DNA of 64,000 nucleotides, taken from NCBI RefSeq assembly GCF_010747475.1, contig NZ_VSLZ01000006.1:172658-236657 (forward strand), in the 5' to 3' direction. The notes beneath the pieces were generated by a model. It made no database searches, had not been told where the DNA came from, and worked only from the letters and a program-made list of their open reading frames with translations. Shown here piece after piece: positions 32,825 through 42,006 of the stretch. The number at the start of each line of letters is the position of its first letter. The first letter of the stretch is position 1. The position numbers and the translations under genes were made by a program. This DNA is from Halorussus sp. MSC15.2. GTDB lineage: Archaea; Halobacteriota; Halobacteria; Halobacteriales; Haladaptataceae.

Positions 32825-32912
32825 GATTGTGAAGTTACTTAATACTTAGCATCAAAGCAAACTATTAGCGTTAGTGCAAAGTTAAATAGCAATAGTGCTA
32901 ACGTAGAAGTGG
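32825..32912. promoter_or_regulatory. Divergent promoter region between the HRAMP-like operon and 32913 gene
   Basis: AT-rich. On the plus strand GTTAAATAG (about 32881-32889) lies 27 bases before ATG 32913, a leaderless promoter. On the minus strand TATTAAGTAA (about 32836-32845) lies about 105 bases before the zinc-finger gene start, implying a leader. Imperfect inverted segments (TTAGCGTTAGTGC and AGTGCTAACG) around the plus-strand TATA could be an operator. Confidence 0.45.
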
Positions 32913-33137
32913 ATGGAACCACCTCCAGTTAGCGTGGGAAAATACCGCGCAATAATGACTACGACGGACCGAGAGAGAATCAGTGAAGAAGCTGATGTCT
33001 CTGATGAAAAGAGATACCAAGCGATTCATCGGGTTCGCAGTCGAATCGAAGAACTAGAAACTGATGTAGAGGTCCTTAGACAACATCACCCAGAGTTGCT
33101 AGAAGAACTGCGCAAGGCAGTCTGTAAGGACATATGA
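32913..33137 (+). CDS. Small conserved haloarchaeal helical protein
   Basis: A 74-residue protein, start supported by the TATA spacing. The conserved part reads RISEEADVSDEKRYQAIHRV, RSRIEELETDVEVLRQHHPE, LLEELRKAVC. It is a helical hairpin with a heptad pattern, common in haloarchaeal plasmids and proviruses as I recall it, and of unknown function. An inner start at 32955 (MTTTDRER) is the alternative. It is divergent from the HRAMP-like operon. Confidence 0.65.
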   Translation: MEPPPVSVGKYRAIMTTTDRERISEEADVSDEKRYQAIHRVRSRIEELETDVEVLRQHHPELLEELRKAVCKDI

Positions 33138-33167
33138 TGTAATTCATGAAGAAATCGGGTTTTCACA

Positions 33168-33884
33168 AAGAACTATCTCGACAGCGGGTTCTACAATGAG
33201 GACTCGGCGCGTGCGCTCGGTGAATTCGACAGCCTCGGCTGGGTGATGCAGGCGAAACAGAGCGCAGACAAGATAGACGAGATGATGGACCACGCTATCG
33301 AGAACGAGCAGGACTGGCAGGCCACGAAGTGGGGCGTGAGCGACGTCCCGGAGCGTCACAACCTCTGGGTGATGGAGTCCGAGAAGAAGTCGAAACTGTA
33401 CAAAGAGGAGCCTGATGACCCGAAGGACAGGTGGATCGCTTTCTACACGAATCTCGACTGGGTGGCTGACGCCCCCGACGAGGAGATTGACCTAGAGAGC
33501 CTCACCGAAGAGCAGCAGGAGATGCCGCTGACACCGTTGGAACTGGCCGATGACTTCCGCGCGAGATGGGGGATAGAGACCAGCTACCGGAAGTTGAAGG
33601 AGGATTTTCTGGCGAAGTCACGCTCGACGCGGTACTACATCCGGGTACAGGTATTCTATTTCGCCGTCCTCTGGTACAATATGTGGCTGGCCGCGAACGT
33701 GAAGCGCGCCGATGAACTGGGGATTGATCTCGGTGATGACGATGAGGACTATCCGTTCCGCGGTCCCGAGGTGATGCGCGCTATCGAGGAAGATCCCGCC
33801 GATTTGCAAATTGGGGAGAAGGACGACCTGTCGGTGGTCAAAGACAAGTTAAAAGCGTTTGATCCTTGGTCAGAGTTCCGCTGA
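33168..33884 (+). pseudogene. IS4-group transposase, N-terminally truncated
   Basis: Reads NYLDSGFYNEDSARALGEFD, SLGWVMQAKQSADKIDEMMD, RHNLWVMESEKKSKLYKEEP, then the IS4-type YREK-like segment RARWGIETSYRKLKEDFLAK and VQVFYFAVLWYNMWLAANVK. The frame has no start codon; the first DDE acidic residues are missing, so the element is inactive. No terminal repeats were found. The C-terminus (DKLKAFDPWSEFR) is complete. Confidence 0.75.
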
Positions 33885-34090
33885 AGTAGGGCCATTTTAG
33901 ACTCCCGCCGAATACTATAAAATAGCGTAAATATAAGATAACGGCTACAACAGCCCGTGTTGAATAGAAGGCCAGAATATGGCATGCAACCTGACTCGAA
34001 TTCAATTAGATATTCTAGCTGAATGGAGGTTTCAGTGCAAGATACCGATGTGTTTCGGTACCAACCGTATCATTTCAGGTGTGTGCTCCG

Positions 34091-34855
34091 CTATAACACG
34101 ACGAGCACAATTCCGACGCTTGCGCTACCGAGTAGTATCACAATAATCACTTGAGCAATCTGTTTCGCACCAGCTATCGACGTTACTACAACGTATACAG
34201 ATAACTGTACCACAGTCGCTATGACGATTCCAATGCGGGTAGTGCCTGCTGAAAGAGACAAGTCAACGGAATTGACGAAGGCAAGAACGACCGCGACAAG
34301 GCCACCAATCGCTAACGCTGATCGAATCCGAAACGGAGTATTCAATTCGTTCGTTGGTGGTTCACGATTTCGAGTACGAAACCAGAGACTCCCTGTTACG
34401 AGGAATCCTACCCCGGCCATCGCCACAAATGGAATCACGAGTGACTGGGCAAATGCAGGGCTGACGATGGCCACGACGATGAAGTTACGCAAGAACAGCA
34501 TCGTCGATGCGATCGCAGCTGCGACCGTGTAGGCAAGACCGAACTCCGGATGACGCCGGTACTGTTCAGTGAGTGATGTGATTGTCATTCCGGGGGACAC
34601 GGCACCCCCAAGTGCTCCGGTGACCCCGATTGCAGTCCCCGGATCGACTACCTTGGATAGGAGGTATCCAAGAAAACTCAGTCCTGCGACGAACACCACG
34701 ACTAACCAGACCTGTCGCGGGTTCACTCCGAGCAGTACATTGAGGCGCTCGTCGGGTAAAACCAGCAAGACGAGGAACAGAGCAAGAAATTCAACTGTCG
34801 CTCTGAGGTCTTCCGTATCGATTCGATCTCTCATCTCGCTCCAGCGAGTGCTCAT
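34091..34855 (-). CDS. DUF4010/MgtC-related integral membrane protein
   Basis: A 254-residue protein with about eight membrane helices. LLGVNPRQVWLVVVFVAGLS, FLGYLLSKVVDPGTAIGVTG, ALGGAVSPGMTITSLTEQYR and TVAAAIASTMLFLRNFIVVA follow the DUF4010 pattern seen in MgtC/SapB-linked transporters of unknown substrate. Its ATG overlaps the stop of the PEP-synthase-like gene by ATGA, so they are translated together. The gene is about half the usual length of MgtC-DUF4010 fusions and lacks the MgtC part. Confidence 0.75.
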   Translation of the reverse strand: MSTRWSEMRDRIDTEDLRATVEFLALFLVLLVLPDERLNVLLGVNPRQVWLVVVFVAGLSFLGYLLSKVVDPGTAIGVTGALGGAVSPGMTITSLTEQYRRHPEFGLAYTVAAAIASTMLFLRNFIVVAIVSPAFAQSLVIPFVAMAGVGFLVTGSLWFRTRNREPPTNELNTPFRIRSALAIGGLVAVVLAFVNSVDLSLSAGTTRIGIVIATVVQLSVYVVVTSIAGAKQIAQVIIVILLGSASVGIVLVVL

Positions 34856-37608
34856 CGCTTACTCTCAGAGTCAGAATCTCCCGTCGATTGGTCCGTTCGG
34901 TCAAGTAACTCGACGGTTCCGCGCTCGCCATCGATTCGAATTCGCTCGCCCGTTCGGATTTCGTTGGTTGCGTTCGCCACCGACACGACGGCCGGAATAC
35001 CGTACTCACGTGCGACCAGTGCGCCGTGTGTCATCCGGCCACCAACCTCCATCACTAACCCAGCCGCATCCTGGAACAACGGTGTCCATCCAACGTCCGT
35101 GGACGGGGCAACGAGAATCTCACCCTTTGAAATCGACTGTTCAGACGGATCGTGCATCACCTTGGCAACTCCTTCGACCACACCGGACGAGACCGGCGTT
35201 CCAGTGAGCACGTGTTCTGAGGGAGATCCATCTCTCTTGCCTGTCGGTGTTTCTCCCTCGCTCGTGAGAATAGGTGGTGCACTCAGCGACGCATATCGCT
35301 GGTGAGTATCACGTCGTTCGGAGATGTCCACATTAAAAGATGACTCACCATCTAGTGCATTCAACAATTCCCGTTTCCGGAGGAACCAGACGTCCTCTTG
35401 GTGTTCCAAAACACCGGCCCGAGCGAGTTCGGTTCCTGTATCGGAGACGACGTCGTGTACGGCCGCGAGAAATCGCGCAGCTCCGTGTTTATGGTGTTCC
35501 CGGAGCTGAATTCCGCCTCGGTACACTTGGATCAACTGCCCCACAATCGGCCGTTTCACGGGGCCCAAGAGTCCTCGACTAGCGCGATTCTCAAGTGTCT
35601 CGGCGGCTTCACCTGCGTCCTGTTTCAGTTGAGCCAAGTGTTCGCGGTGTTCTCCATGATCACCACTCCGAAGATTACTTTGAATCGTCTGAAAGAGCAT
35701 TGAGGGATCATCTCGCCAACGTGATCGGCTCAGGTCTATCTCGTTACTCGCCCGGAAGCCAAAGTCGTCAAGGAACGTCTCGAATGCCGCCACGAATTCG
35801 GTTCCGCCATCGACATCTTCGATCTCTGAGAGAGAGGATTCGTCTCGAATCGCCGCTTCGACGTCCGGATGTTCCCTAGCAATATCTGCGAGGTCGCCGA
35901 GCCGCTGATTGATTTCGGTGGCGATCTCCTCGTCGAATCCCCGGCTGAGTGCTGTGAGTTCGTCGTCTGCGTCTGGGTACAGCCGTTCTAGTACATTGCC
36001 CGCCATAACGCCAGCCAAAAGATACGGCATCGACTTGCTTCCTACCGAAGCGACCAGCGTACCGAGCTCGGTTTCCTCGAACCCCACTCGAATCTGCTCG
36101 CTGCGAGACTCGGGATGCGTGACACGGGCTGCCATCGTTTTTCCCGCACGTTCGATACGAGCACGGACGTGTCCGGCGTCGGGTGGCCCCAGAAGGAACG
36201 GCTTGAGGAGACGGGCCAAAAGGTCCGGTGCATTTGAGACAACGAGCGGGAGGAGGCGTCGGCTCACGCGACCGAGCTTTCGGAGCCGGTTCGTGAGCGT
36301 GTCTTGAGAGAGTGTATCTTCGTGTCGGTCGAGGATATCTTCGAGTGCACGCGTTGCGGGTTCGCTCATCGAGTCGAGGACGCGAAGAGCGATCTTTCGT
36401 GTTACTTCCCCTCGTAGAAGAGGGGTGAGGTCCACATACACTCGGTGTCCGGCTTCGACTGCGAACGACTGCTCAGATTCGGCGGACTGGAACCGAGCAA
36501 CTGATCTGTTTACCGTTTCCTGCATCCAATCGACGACCAGTGGTGGGAGTGCCTCGGCCATCGCTTGCTGGTGACCGATGCTGAAGTAGATGTGCAGCTG
36601 GTCATCGGCCGGCACTGGTGATGGGAGCGGATACAAAGAGGTGATTGGACGTGACTGGAGCAGCATGAACTCGCCATCGACGAGTGCCCATTCGATGTCC
36701 TGTGGGCTGCCGAGTAGTTCTTCGACATCCTCCCCGAGCTCTACGAGTTCCCGTAGTTGGGCATCGGTCAACGCCCGGCTCTCACGGCGCGCAGTAGATA
36801 CCTCTTCCAGTGATGGCTCATCTTGGCCGTCCTTCCCCGAGCGGAGCGCAAGGTGCTTTTCGCCGACTTCGTATTCGAGAACTTCTCCAGTTCGGCGGTC
36901 AACACGTGCGTTGTCTGGGGATACGTCTCCGGCGACCACCGTATCGCCAAGACCATAGTTAGCGTCAATCGATGCGATGTGGCGATTACCTGACACAGAA
37001 TCGGCGGTGAAGAGCACTCCGGCAATCTCTGGTTTGACCATCGTCTGCACGACTACCGCCATCGCTACCTCCGAGTGCGAGACGTCGTTTCGAAGCCGGT
37101 ACGACATTGCCCGTTCCGTGAAGAGGCTCGCTATGCACTCCTGAACGTATTCGAGAACATTTTCCTGGTCGATTCCGAGGAACGTCTCGTGCATTCCGGC
37201 GAATGACGCGGTCGGCAAATCTTCGGCCGTCGCACTCGACCGAACGGCGTAGGAATCGGCATCGAGCGTGTCGAGTGCGTTCGAGATAGCCCGTTGGATG
37301 TGTTCGGGGATCTCCGTCTCCCGGATCTTCGTTTTGAGTTCCTCGCTCTTCGTAGCGATTTCGTCCGCACTCCCTGGGTCGAGTCCCTCTAACGATTCGA
37401 TCTCTGCCCGGATGTCGGGCTCGTCGACGAGAACTTGATAGGCGGCAGTCGTCACACATGCTCCAGCGGGGACTGGCATGCCCGCTTCGACTAAGCGAGC
37501 GAGATTTGCACCCTTACCGCCAGTGAGTTCGAGGTTTGTCGCGTCTTCTTCATCCAGCGAGATGACGAATCGCCGATCGCGTACCTCTGATAGTTCGGTC
37601 TCCGGCAT
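34852..37608 (-). CDS. PEP synthase/rifampicin-phosphotransferase-like enzyme
   Basis: A 918-residue three-domain protein. The N-terminal ATP-grasp domain begins LELTGGKGANLARLVEAGMP, with YAVRSSATAEDLPTASFAGM and DIEWALVDGEFMLLQSRPIT; a long central helical domain follows; the C-terminal swivelling domain carries the phosphohistidine in GGRMTHGALVAREYGIPAVV. This order is shared by PEP synthase (pyruvate and ATP to PEP) and rifampicin phosphotransferases. The long unique middle and coupling to a membrane protein argue for a specialised member. GATC-rich DNA (about 14 sites) points to transfer. Confidence 0.82.
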   Translation of the reverse strand: MPETELSEVRDRRFVISLDEEDATNLELTGGKGANLARLVEAGMPVPAGACVTTAAYQVLVDEPDIRAEIESLEGLDPGSADEIATKSEELKTKIRETEIPEHIQRAISNALDTLDADSYAVRSSATAEDLPTASFAGMHETFLGIDQENVLEYVQECIASLFTERAMSYRLRNDVSHSEVAMAVVVQTMVKPEIAGVLFTADSVSGNRHIASIDANYGLGDTVVAGDVSPDNARVDRRTGEVLEYEVGEKHLALRSGKDGQDEPSLEEVSTARRESRALTDAQLRELVELGEDVEELLGSPQDIEWALVDGEFMLLQSRPITSLYPLPSPVPADDQLHIYFSIGHQQAMAEALPPLVVDWMQETVNRSVARFQSAESEQSFAVEAGHRVYVDLTPLLRGEVTRKIALRVLDSMSEPATRALEDILDRHEDTLSQDTLTNRLRKLGRVSRRLLPLVVSNAPDLLARLLKPFLLGPPDAGHVRARIERAGKTMAARVTHPESRSEQIRVGFEETELGTLVASVGSKSMPYLLAGVMAGNVLERLYPDADDELTALSRGFDEEIATEINQRLGDLADIAREHPDVEAAIRDESSLSEIEDVDGGTEFVAAFETFLDDFGFRASNEIDLSRSRWRDDPSMLFQTIQSNLRSGDHGEHREHLAQLKQDAGEAAETLENRASRGLLGPVKRPIVGQLIQVYRGGIQLREHHKHGAARFLAAVHDVVSDTGTELARAGVLEHQEDVWFLRKRELLNALDGESSFNVDISERRDTHQRYASLSAPPILTSEGETPTGKRDGSPSEHVLTGTPVSSGVVEGVAKVMHDPSEQSISKGEILVAPSTDVGWTPLFQDAAGLVMEVGGRMTHGALVAREYGIPAVVSVANATNEIRTGERIRIDGERGTVELLDRTDQSTGDSDSESKR

Positions 37609-37766
37609 CTAATTGTCCCTCCTGATTACGCGGTACTGATCTGTAACGGGGTGAAGTTCCATAATACGCTATTGCCTAGCTGAGGAGTTAGACTGGTGCC
37701 TAGTACTAATGGCTGTTTATAAGTAGAATCGGAGGGTGATGCTGTTCGAGGATCTCATGGCCGTAA

Positions 37767-38417
37767 TCAGAGTTCGAGGGCACCGAAGATTCTCGCTTCG
37801 ATTTTCTGGAGGTGTTCGCTTACTGTCGGTACTGCGAGTTCGAGTTGTTCGGCGATGTCTCGGTGAGTCGCGCGCCGAGGAACGTCGTAGTACCCACTGG
37901 CGAGTGCGACCTCCAGTATTTCGCGCTGACGGTCGGTCAGCAAGTCTGTCATCGATTTTGGATCCTCGATGTACGGACCGATTCGTTCGACCGATATCTC
38001 GATCTCTGCTGGAATTTCGTCCAGTATTCCCGTGATTTCGCTGTTGGTTTCGCCGACTATGGTGAGCTTGAGCTGCCCCTCTTCTGTCGCCTCGATCGGG
38101 AGGTCGAAGAACACGCCATGCTCTCGACGGAGTTCGAGTATCCGCCTGATGGATGGCGGCGGTCGAGCGTGTACAAACACGAGTCCGACGTTCGCATCCT
38201 GTTCGGAGATACTGAACCCGAGGACGTCCTGTTCAGCCGAGAGAATTTCGCGTGCGTGCGTTAGATCGCCTCGAATCCGGCCGAGGAGAACAAACGTCCC
38301 ATCTTCGAGGAGGGTGAGATTGAAGATTCGCTCCCGTTGCACTCTCGATTCACTGGTAAACAGATGGTCCACAGGATGATTCGTCGGGGGCGAAACGAGG
38401 ACTGTCACCGATTTCAT
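37767..38417 (-). CDS. Bat-type HTH transcriptional regulator
   Basis: A 216-residue protein. The N-terminal 150 residues form a sensor-like domain (VTVLVSPPTNHPVDHLFTSE, VQRERIFNLTLLEDGTFVLL, GKI-type strands). The C-terminal HTH_10 domain reads LTDRQREILEVALASGYYDV, PRRATHRDIAEQLELAVPTV, SEHLQKIEARIF, as in bacterio-opsin activator relatives. It is on the same strand as the PEP-synthase-like and DUF4010 genes with about 150 bases between, and is the likely regulator of that pair (inference). Start ATG 38415-38417. Confidence 0.85.
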   Translation of the reverse strand: MKSVTVLVSPPTNHPVDHLFTSESRVQRERIFNLTLLEDGTFVLLGRIRGDLTHAREILSAEQDVLGFSISEQDANVGLVFVHARPPPSIRRILELRREHGVFFDLPIEATEEGQLKLTIVGETNSEITGILDEIPAEIEISVERIGPYIEDPKSMTDLLTDRQREILEVALASGYYDVPRRATHRDIAEQLELAVPTVSEHLQKIEARIFGALEL

Positions 38418-38563
38418 CAGAGTACCACCTGGCTCAGCGGTTTACTGAATGGGTAGCCTCTCACTCTCATACTCTGCATTTATACTACCATTGAAGCTAG
38501 GCGATTGCTTAACCTTCACTATCACATTAGGAGTTCAGCTTTCAAGTGATGGGCCTACTGGGA

Positions 38564-39004
38564 CTACTTCCGATTTCGCGCATTTTCGTCGTAGTATTTT
38601 ACAAGGATGTGGAGATACACAAGTTTGCAGGTGAGCGCAACTCCTCCGCCGAGGGCCGTCACCCGGGGGTTGCGCTTATAAGCCCCGTACAGTCCGTAAA
38701 AATATGCCACAGCATTCAACACGTTGAGAGCGCCAGGGAGACTGGCCTCAAACACCTCGTGTCCGTCCTCTAACCATAGTTGCTCACCGAGAACGCTTCG
38801 ACTAATCCATGCATCCTTTGTTTCCGGTTCGGGGAAGAGCACCGGATTGATGACTACATAGAGAAGGGTCAAGCCAACCATCCGCCAATCCCGACGATAC
38901 AGCCCAAGGAGGAGTACTGGCCCCATTGGAAGCCGCGTATAGCCACTCCACGGATTCGTGTGCCGTGCCCAGAAGTCCTCACCAAGGACATTCGTGATAG
39001 CCAT
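38564..39004 (-). CDS. DUF6653 family membrane protein
   Basis: A 146-residue protein from ATG 39004 (MAITNVLGEDFWARHTNPWS). GEDFWARHTNPWSGYTRLPM, LYRRDWRMVGLTLLYVVINP, VLFPEPETKDAWISRSVLGE match my memory of DUF6653, a haloarchaeal/actinobacterial family. Two or three membrane helices (GLTLLYVVINPVLF, LNAVAYFYGLYGAY, VALTCKLVYLHILV). Function unknown. The longer TTG start at 39034 is less likely. Confidence 0.75.
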   Translation of the reverse strand: MAITNVLGEDFWARHTNPWSGYTRLPMGPVLLLGLYRRDWRMVGLTLLYVVINPVLFPEPETKDAWISRSVLGEQLWLEDGHEVFEASLPGALNVLNAVAYFYGLYGAYKRNPRVTALGGGVALTCKLVYLHILVKYYDENARNRK

Positions 39005-39149
39005 AAGGTCACTTACGCGAAAGCCTCCTATCAATTTGATGTATACACTCTATTTCAGTAGCGAATGTCAATACCATCAGTAATATTACAATAGTCTGCG
39101 CAGTATTATTTCGCCCATATTGGAGAGGAATTAGTGAGTTAGAATTCTA

Positions 39150-39187
39150 CCCCAATTCTGAATAAATAATCCGTATTTGCAACAACT
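39150..39187. mobile_element. IS-end-like repeat at a gene junction
   Basis: The reverse complement begins CAGTTGTTGCAAATACGGAT and TTTATTCAG, matching the first 30 bases of the repeats at 6700 and 29447. The PQQ-propeller coding sequence starts immediately after it, so the IS end and the gene truncation share one boundary. Confidence 0.6.
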
Positions 39188-39794
39188 GTTATGGAGCGAG
39201 GATTCCGACGATTCCGTGGTTGGTGTCTGCGCCGACGGCTCGTTCGCCTACGTGACGTACCGGACAGCGGTTGAGCCAGGAATCCTTGGTCTGGACCTCC
39301 AATCCGGCGACACTGAATGGACGCTGAACGGCCCAAGTGCGTTCGACACGCCGCCCGCCATCTCCGACGGCCTGCTGTACGCGGTTGCGGACGGCTCGGA
39401 ACTGGTGTGTGTGAGCGCAGCCGACGGAACGGTCGAGTGGCGGCGCTCGCTCCCCGAGAAGGGGTACGCCCGGCCCGCGATTGCGGGCGAGTTGGTCGCG
39501 GTGAATGCCGGCCAAGGCGAGCAAGCGCGTGTCTTCGATGCCGGGACCGGGGACGAACTGACAACCGTCAAGACTGGCGAGAGTTACACCCAGCCAGTCT
39601 TCACCGAAGACGCACTGATGGTGGCTGGACGCGATGCAGGACTGGTGGTCGTTGAGCGGTCGTCGCTAGAGGTCTCCGCGCGCCACTCGTCGGTCGGCCA
39701 CGTGGACTCACAAATCTCGGTCGGAACCGACGAAGCGTTCTACGTCCCTGCACCGAGTGGCGGCCTGCATCACGTCGCGTTCGAAGGGCGATAA
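39188..39794 (+). pseudogene. PQQ-like beta-propeller protein, 5'-truncated
   Basis: About 200 codons of a PQQ-type propeller: SVVGVCADGSFAYVTYRTAV, LGLDLQSGDTEWTLNGPSAF, DTPPAISDGLLYAVADGSEL, VCVSAADGTVEWRRSLPEKG. Each blade has the A-W-D/GT pattern (SGDTEW, DGTVEW). The signal peptide and early blades are missing, and the frame begins at the IS end. The C-terminus (GGLHHVAFEGR) looks complete. Family members are secreted or membrane-anchored; this copy is probably dead. Confidence 0.75.
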
Positions 39795-40213
39795 TCCGGC
39801 ATTCGTCGGGCAAAACGACTCGTTCTCCCTTTCCGGTGCCCGCTTCGGACTCGCTGATTCGTTTGTGAGAGCGCCTCGGTTGCCTGATTGGCGCTGGCAT
39901 TCGTATGAAACTCTTCTGAATACGTTTTCTAACGTCTCTCAGACTGTCGATGACATTGGCGTCAAGAACGACCGGGAGGCCGCGTTTAACTTCAGCAACT
40001 GACAGAACCACCGTTCCTTCCTGCGCCGACGTTTCTTTGCAGAAATCCCCTGCAAGTCGAGTGCACCACGCCCGAGAAGACTAATCAACTAGCAGATGGC
40101 TGAATTGAGCGAAAGGCAGCCGGACACTTCTCGGAGCTGAGTCACTACGAGCTACGGTGAAAGAAAGGCACGCATCAGTTTCATCCTCCGAGGTTGAGGA
40201 GTTCCGAACCATC
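39795..40213. other. Gap with one unassigned minus-strand frame
   Basis: No supported gene. From 40011 the minus strand reads SVAEVKRGLPVVLDANVIDS, LRDVRKRIQKSFIRMPAPIR, with coding-like composition but no recognised family. It runs on antisense into the PQQ fragment. The rest (40020-40213) shows nothing. Confidence 0.4.
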
Positions 40214-41122
40214 TTAATTCGCGCATGACTCGTCTGAACTGAGAGAGAGGGTATACCACTCCCCGTCGTAGTCGACGTACCACGTGTAGTGGGCTTCAGG
40301 AAAGGCTGTCTCCGGAAGTCGCTCCAGGAGCCGGTGCCATGCACGGGAAGGAGACTGGGTTGTTTCGTGATAGCCGTCGGTCACCGCCGCGTCCAGAATG
40401 GCTTGCTCTGCAGATGTGGGGGACTCAATTCGGATGATGTGTCGGTCGGCAATCAACCGACGAAATGACTCGGCACTCTCTGCCACCCGTTCAGCCGTGT
40501 ACTCGTGTACGAGCTTCTCCATCGTGGCTGTTCGGTGGGCCGTCACCTCGTAGGTCCTCCCTTCCCAACGAACCCACAACTCGCTCTCGTCCACGAACGT
40601 TGATTCAGCGGTCCCGTCTGGATATGGAACTGGAGACGCGGAAAAATCGAGTATCGTCTCCGGATGGACTTGGGGTTTGTAGAGACCGCCGTAGACGGTG
40701 GACCGCAATGCTAATTGGTCTGATTCGGGGAGGTCTGGGAACGATAGCACTGTCGCGTTCGGTGATGGCGTTTGGCTGGGATTCCACGTGACGCTGAGTA
40801 CGAGTGCCGGTAGTTCAGCGGTGTAGCTGTTGGCAAGTTCGACGTAGTAATACGAGTCCTCGAACTCTACGTACGAGGCCCGTTTGAGTGGGCGAGGCCC
40901 GTAGGAAGCAGTCGTACTCCCATGGCGACTTGCTCGGTGAGCGAGTGTCCGCTGAAATCGGTTGTACGCGGGCGGAAGGTCCGTCACGGGGTCAAAGGGT
41001 TCGGCGACGGCTTCGTACTCACAGAGGTCCTGTTCATCCCTCGAACCTCCGAATGGAAGTGAACTACAGCCCGCACCCAAGAACGCGAGACCGGATGCAA
41101 CGAGTGTTCGTCGTGAATACAT
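40214..41122 (-). CDS. Lipoprotein, unknown function
   Basis: A 302-residue protein with lipobox signal MYSRRTLVASGLAFLGAGCS (Cys19). Beta-rich body (YVEFEDSYYYVELANSYTAE, LPALVLSVTWNPSQTPSPNA, LWVRWEGRTYEVTAHRTATM) and two helical repeats. No known domain. It follows the 41126-41671 gene by three bases on the same strand, so the two form an operon and probably one cell-surface system. Start ATG 41122 fits the signal exactly. Confidence 0.7.
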   Translation of the reverse strand: MYSRRTLVASGLAFLGAGCSSLPFGGSRDEQDLCEYEAVAEPFDPVTDLPPAYNRFQRTLAHRASRHGSTTASYGPRPLKRASYVEFEDSYYYVELANSYTAELPALVLSVTWNPSQTPSPNATVLSFPDLPESDQLALRSTVYGGLYKPQVHPETILDFSASPVPYPDGTAESTFVDESELWVRWEGRTYEVTAHRTATMEKLVHEYTAERVAESAESFRRLIADRHIIRIESPTSAEQAILDAAVTDGYHETTQSPSRAWHRLLERLPETAFPEAHYTWYVDYDGEWYTLSLSSDESCAN

Positions 41123-41125
41123 AGT

Positions 41126-41671
41126 TTACAGGCAGGTGTACGCGCCGGGCGCTCCGTAGGACGTTACTTCGGTTTTGAAGCCGTAGAGGAGTCCGTTGTC
41201 ACAGGAGACACTCTTCCAAATTTTGACGTGGTCGTCAGTGTAGACGACGATTACGAAAACGGTCTGGCCGTACGGCTCGGCCATCGTCCAAGTGCGTGTC
41301 GTACTGGGGTCCAACGTGTACCGTCCGTAGAGTTGGACCTCACTAGGAAACGAAAGGGACGTAACCGTGTGATAGTCGCCGGGATGACTGGAACTGATAC
41401 CAGCAGTCCCCTCGGTGGTGTTGTAGTCACCACCAGTACTGCGTTGAACTTGGATGTCATTGATCTCTGTCCCTTCACCGACCCAAAGTTCGAGCGTATG
41501 GCTCGTCTCCGCACTATTAGTAAAATTGATGAACACTGGACGGTCTTGCGGGTTCGGCGTATCGGAAGTGCCTGATAGCGCCCCTATTAAAAATAGTCCG
41601 CTAACACAGAGTCCCGCCAACAGGAGAATGATACTTCCGCGGCGAAGACAGGTCATCGTCCGCTGAATCAA
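41126..41671 (-). CDS. Single-anchor exported protein
   Basis: A 181-residue protein with an N-terminal hydrophobic anchor (GSIILLLAGLCVSGLFLIGA) and a beta-rich outer domain (VFINFTNSAETSHTLELWVG, VQLYGRYTLDPSTTRTWTMA). The C-terminal Cys pair (KSVSCDN and AYTCL) may form a disulfide. No family recognised. It is co-transcribed with the lipoprotein downstream. Confidence 0.65.
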   Translation of the reverse strand: MIQRTMTCLRRGSIILLLAGLCVSGLFLIGALSGTSDTPNPQDRPVFINFTNSAETSHTLELWVGEGTEINDIQVQRSTGGDYNTTEGTAGISSSHPGDYHTVTSLSFPSEVQLYGRYTLDPSTTRTWTMAEPYGQTVFVIVVYTDDHVKIWKSVSCDNGLLYGFKTEVTSYGAPGAYTCL

Positions 41672-42006
41672 ACTCTAAACCCTTAACAATTCGCAACTTC
41701 CCAGCGTATCATCGTCATTAGAGTTGGTGTTTAGCCGCTATCTATACATGCTTGTTCTACCAGCCCTTCTGGAGAGGAATTCCATAGTATTCCGTCCACG
41801 GATGGGAAACAGACGGTCTCCACCGGTGAATTGAGTTGACGGCCATGCAGTCACCGACGCACCTCACGTTCGATTCCCGGACTAGAAAGCCGGTCGGACG
41901 CTCAGGCTAGCCTACAGATATCGGTGAGGGGTTGGACACTGGGCACGTCGCGAACTGGGTGTTCCCCGAACATTAAAGACCGTGCTAGTTGATAACACGG
42001 CCCATT
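41672..42006. other. Intergenic region upstream of the Bat-type sensor
   Basis: No gene. It holds the divergent control region for the 41126 and 42007 genes. ACATTAAAGA (about 41970-41979) lies 27-36 bases before ATG 42007 and could be its TATA element. Confidence 0.4.
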
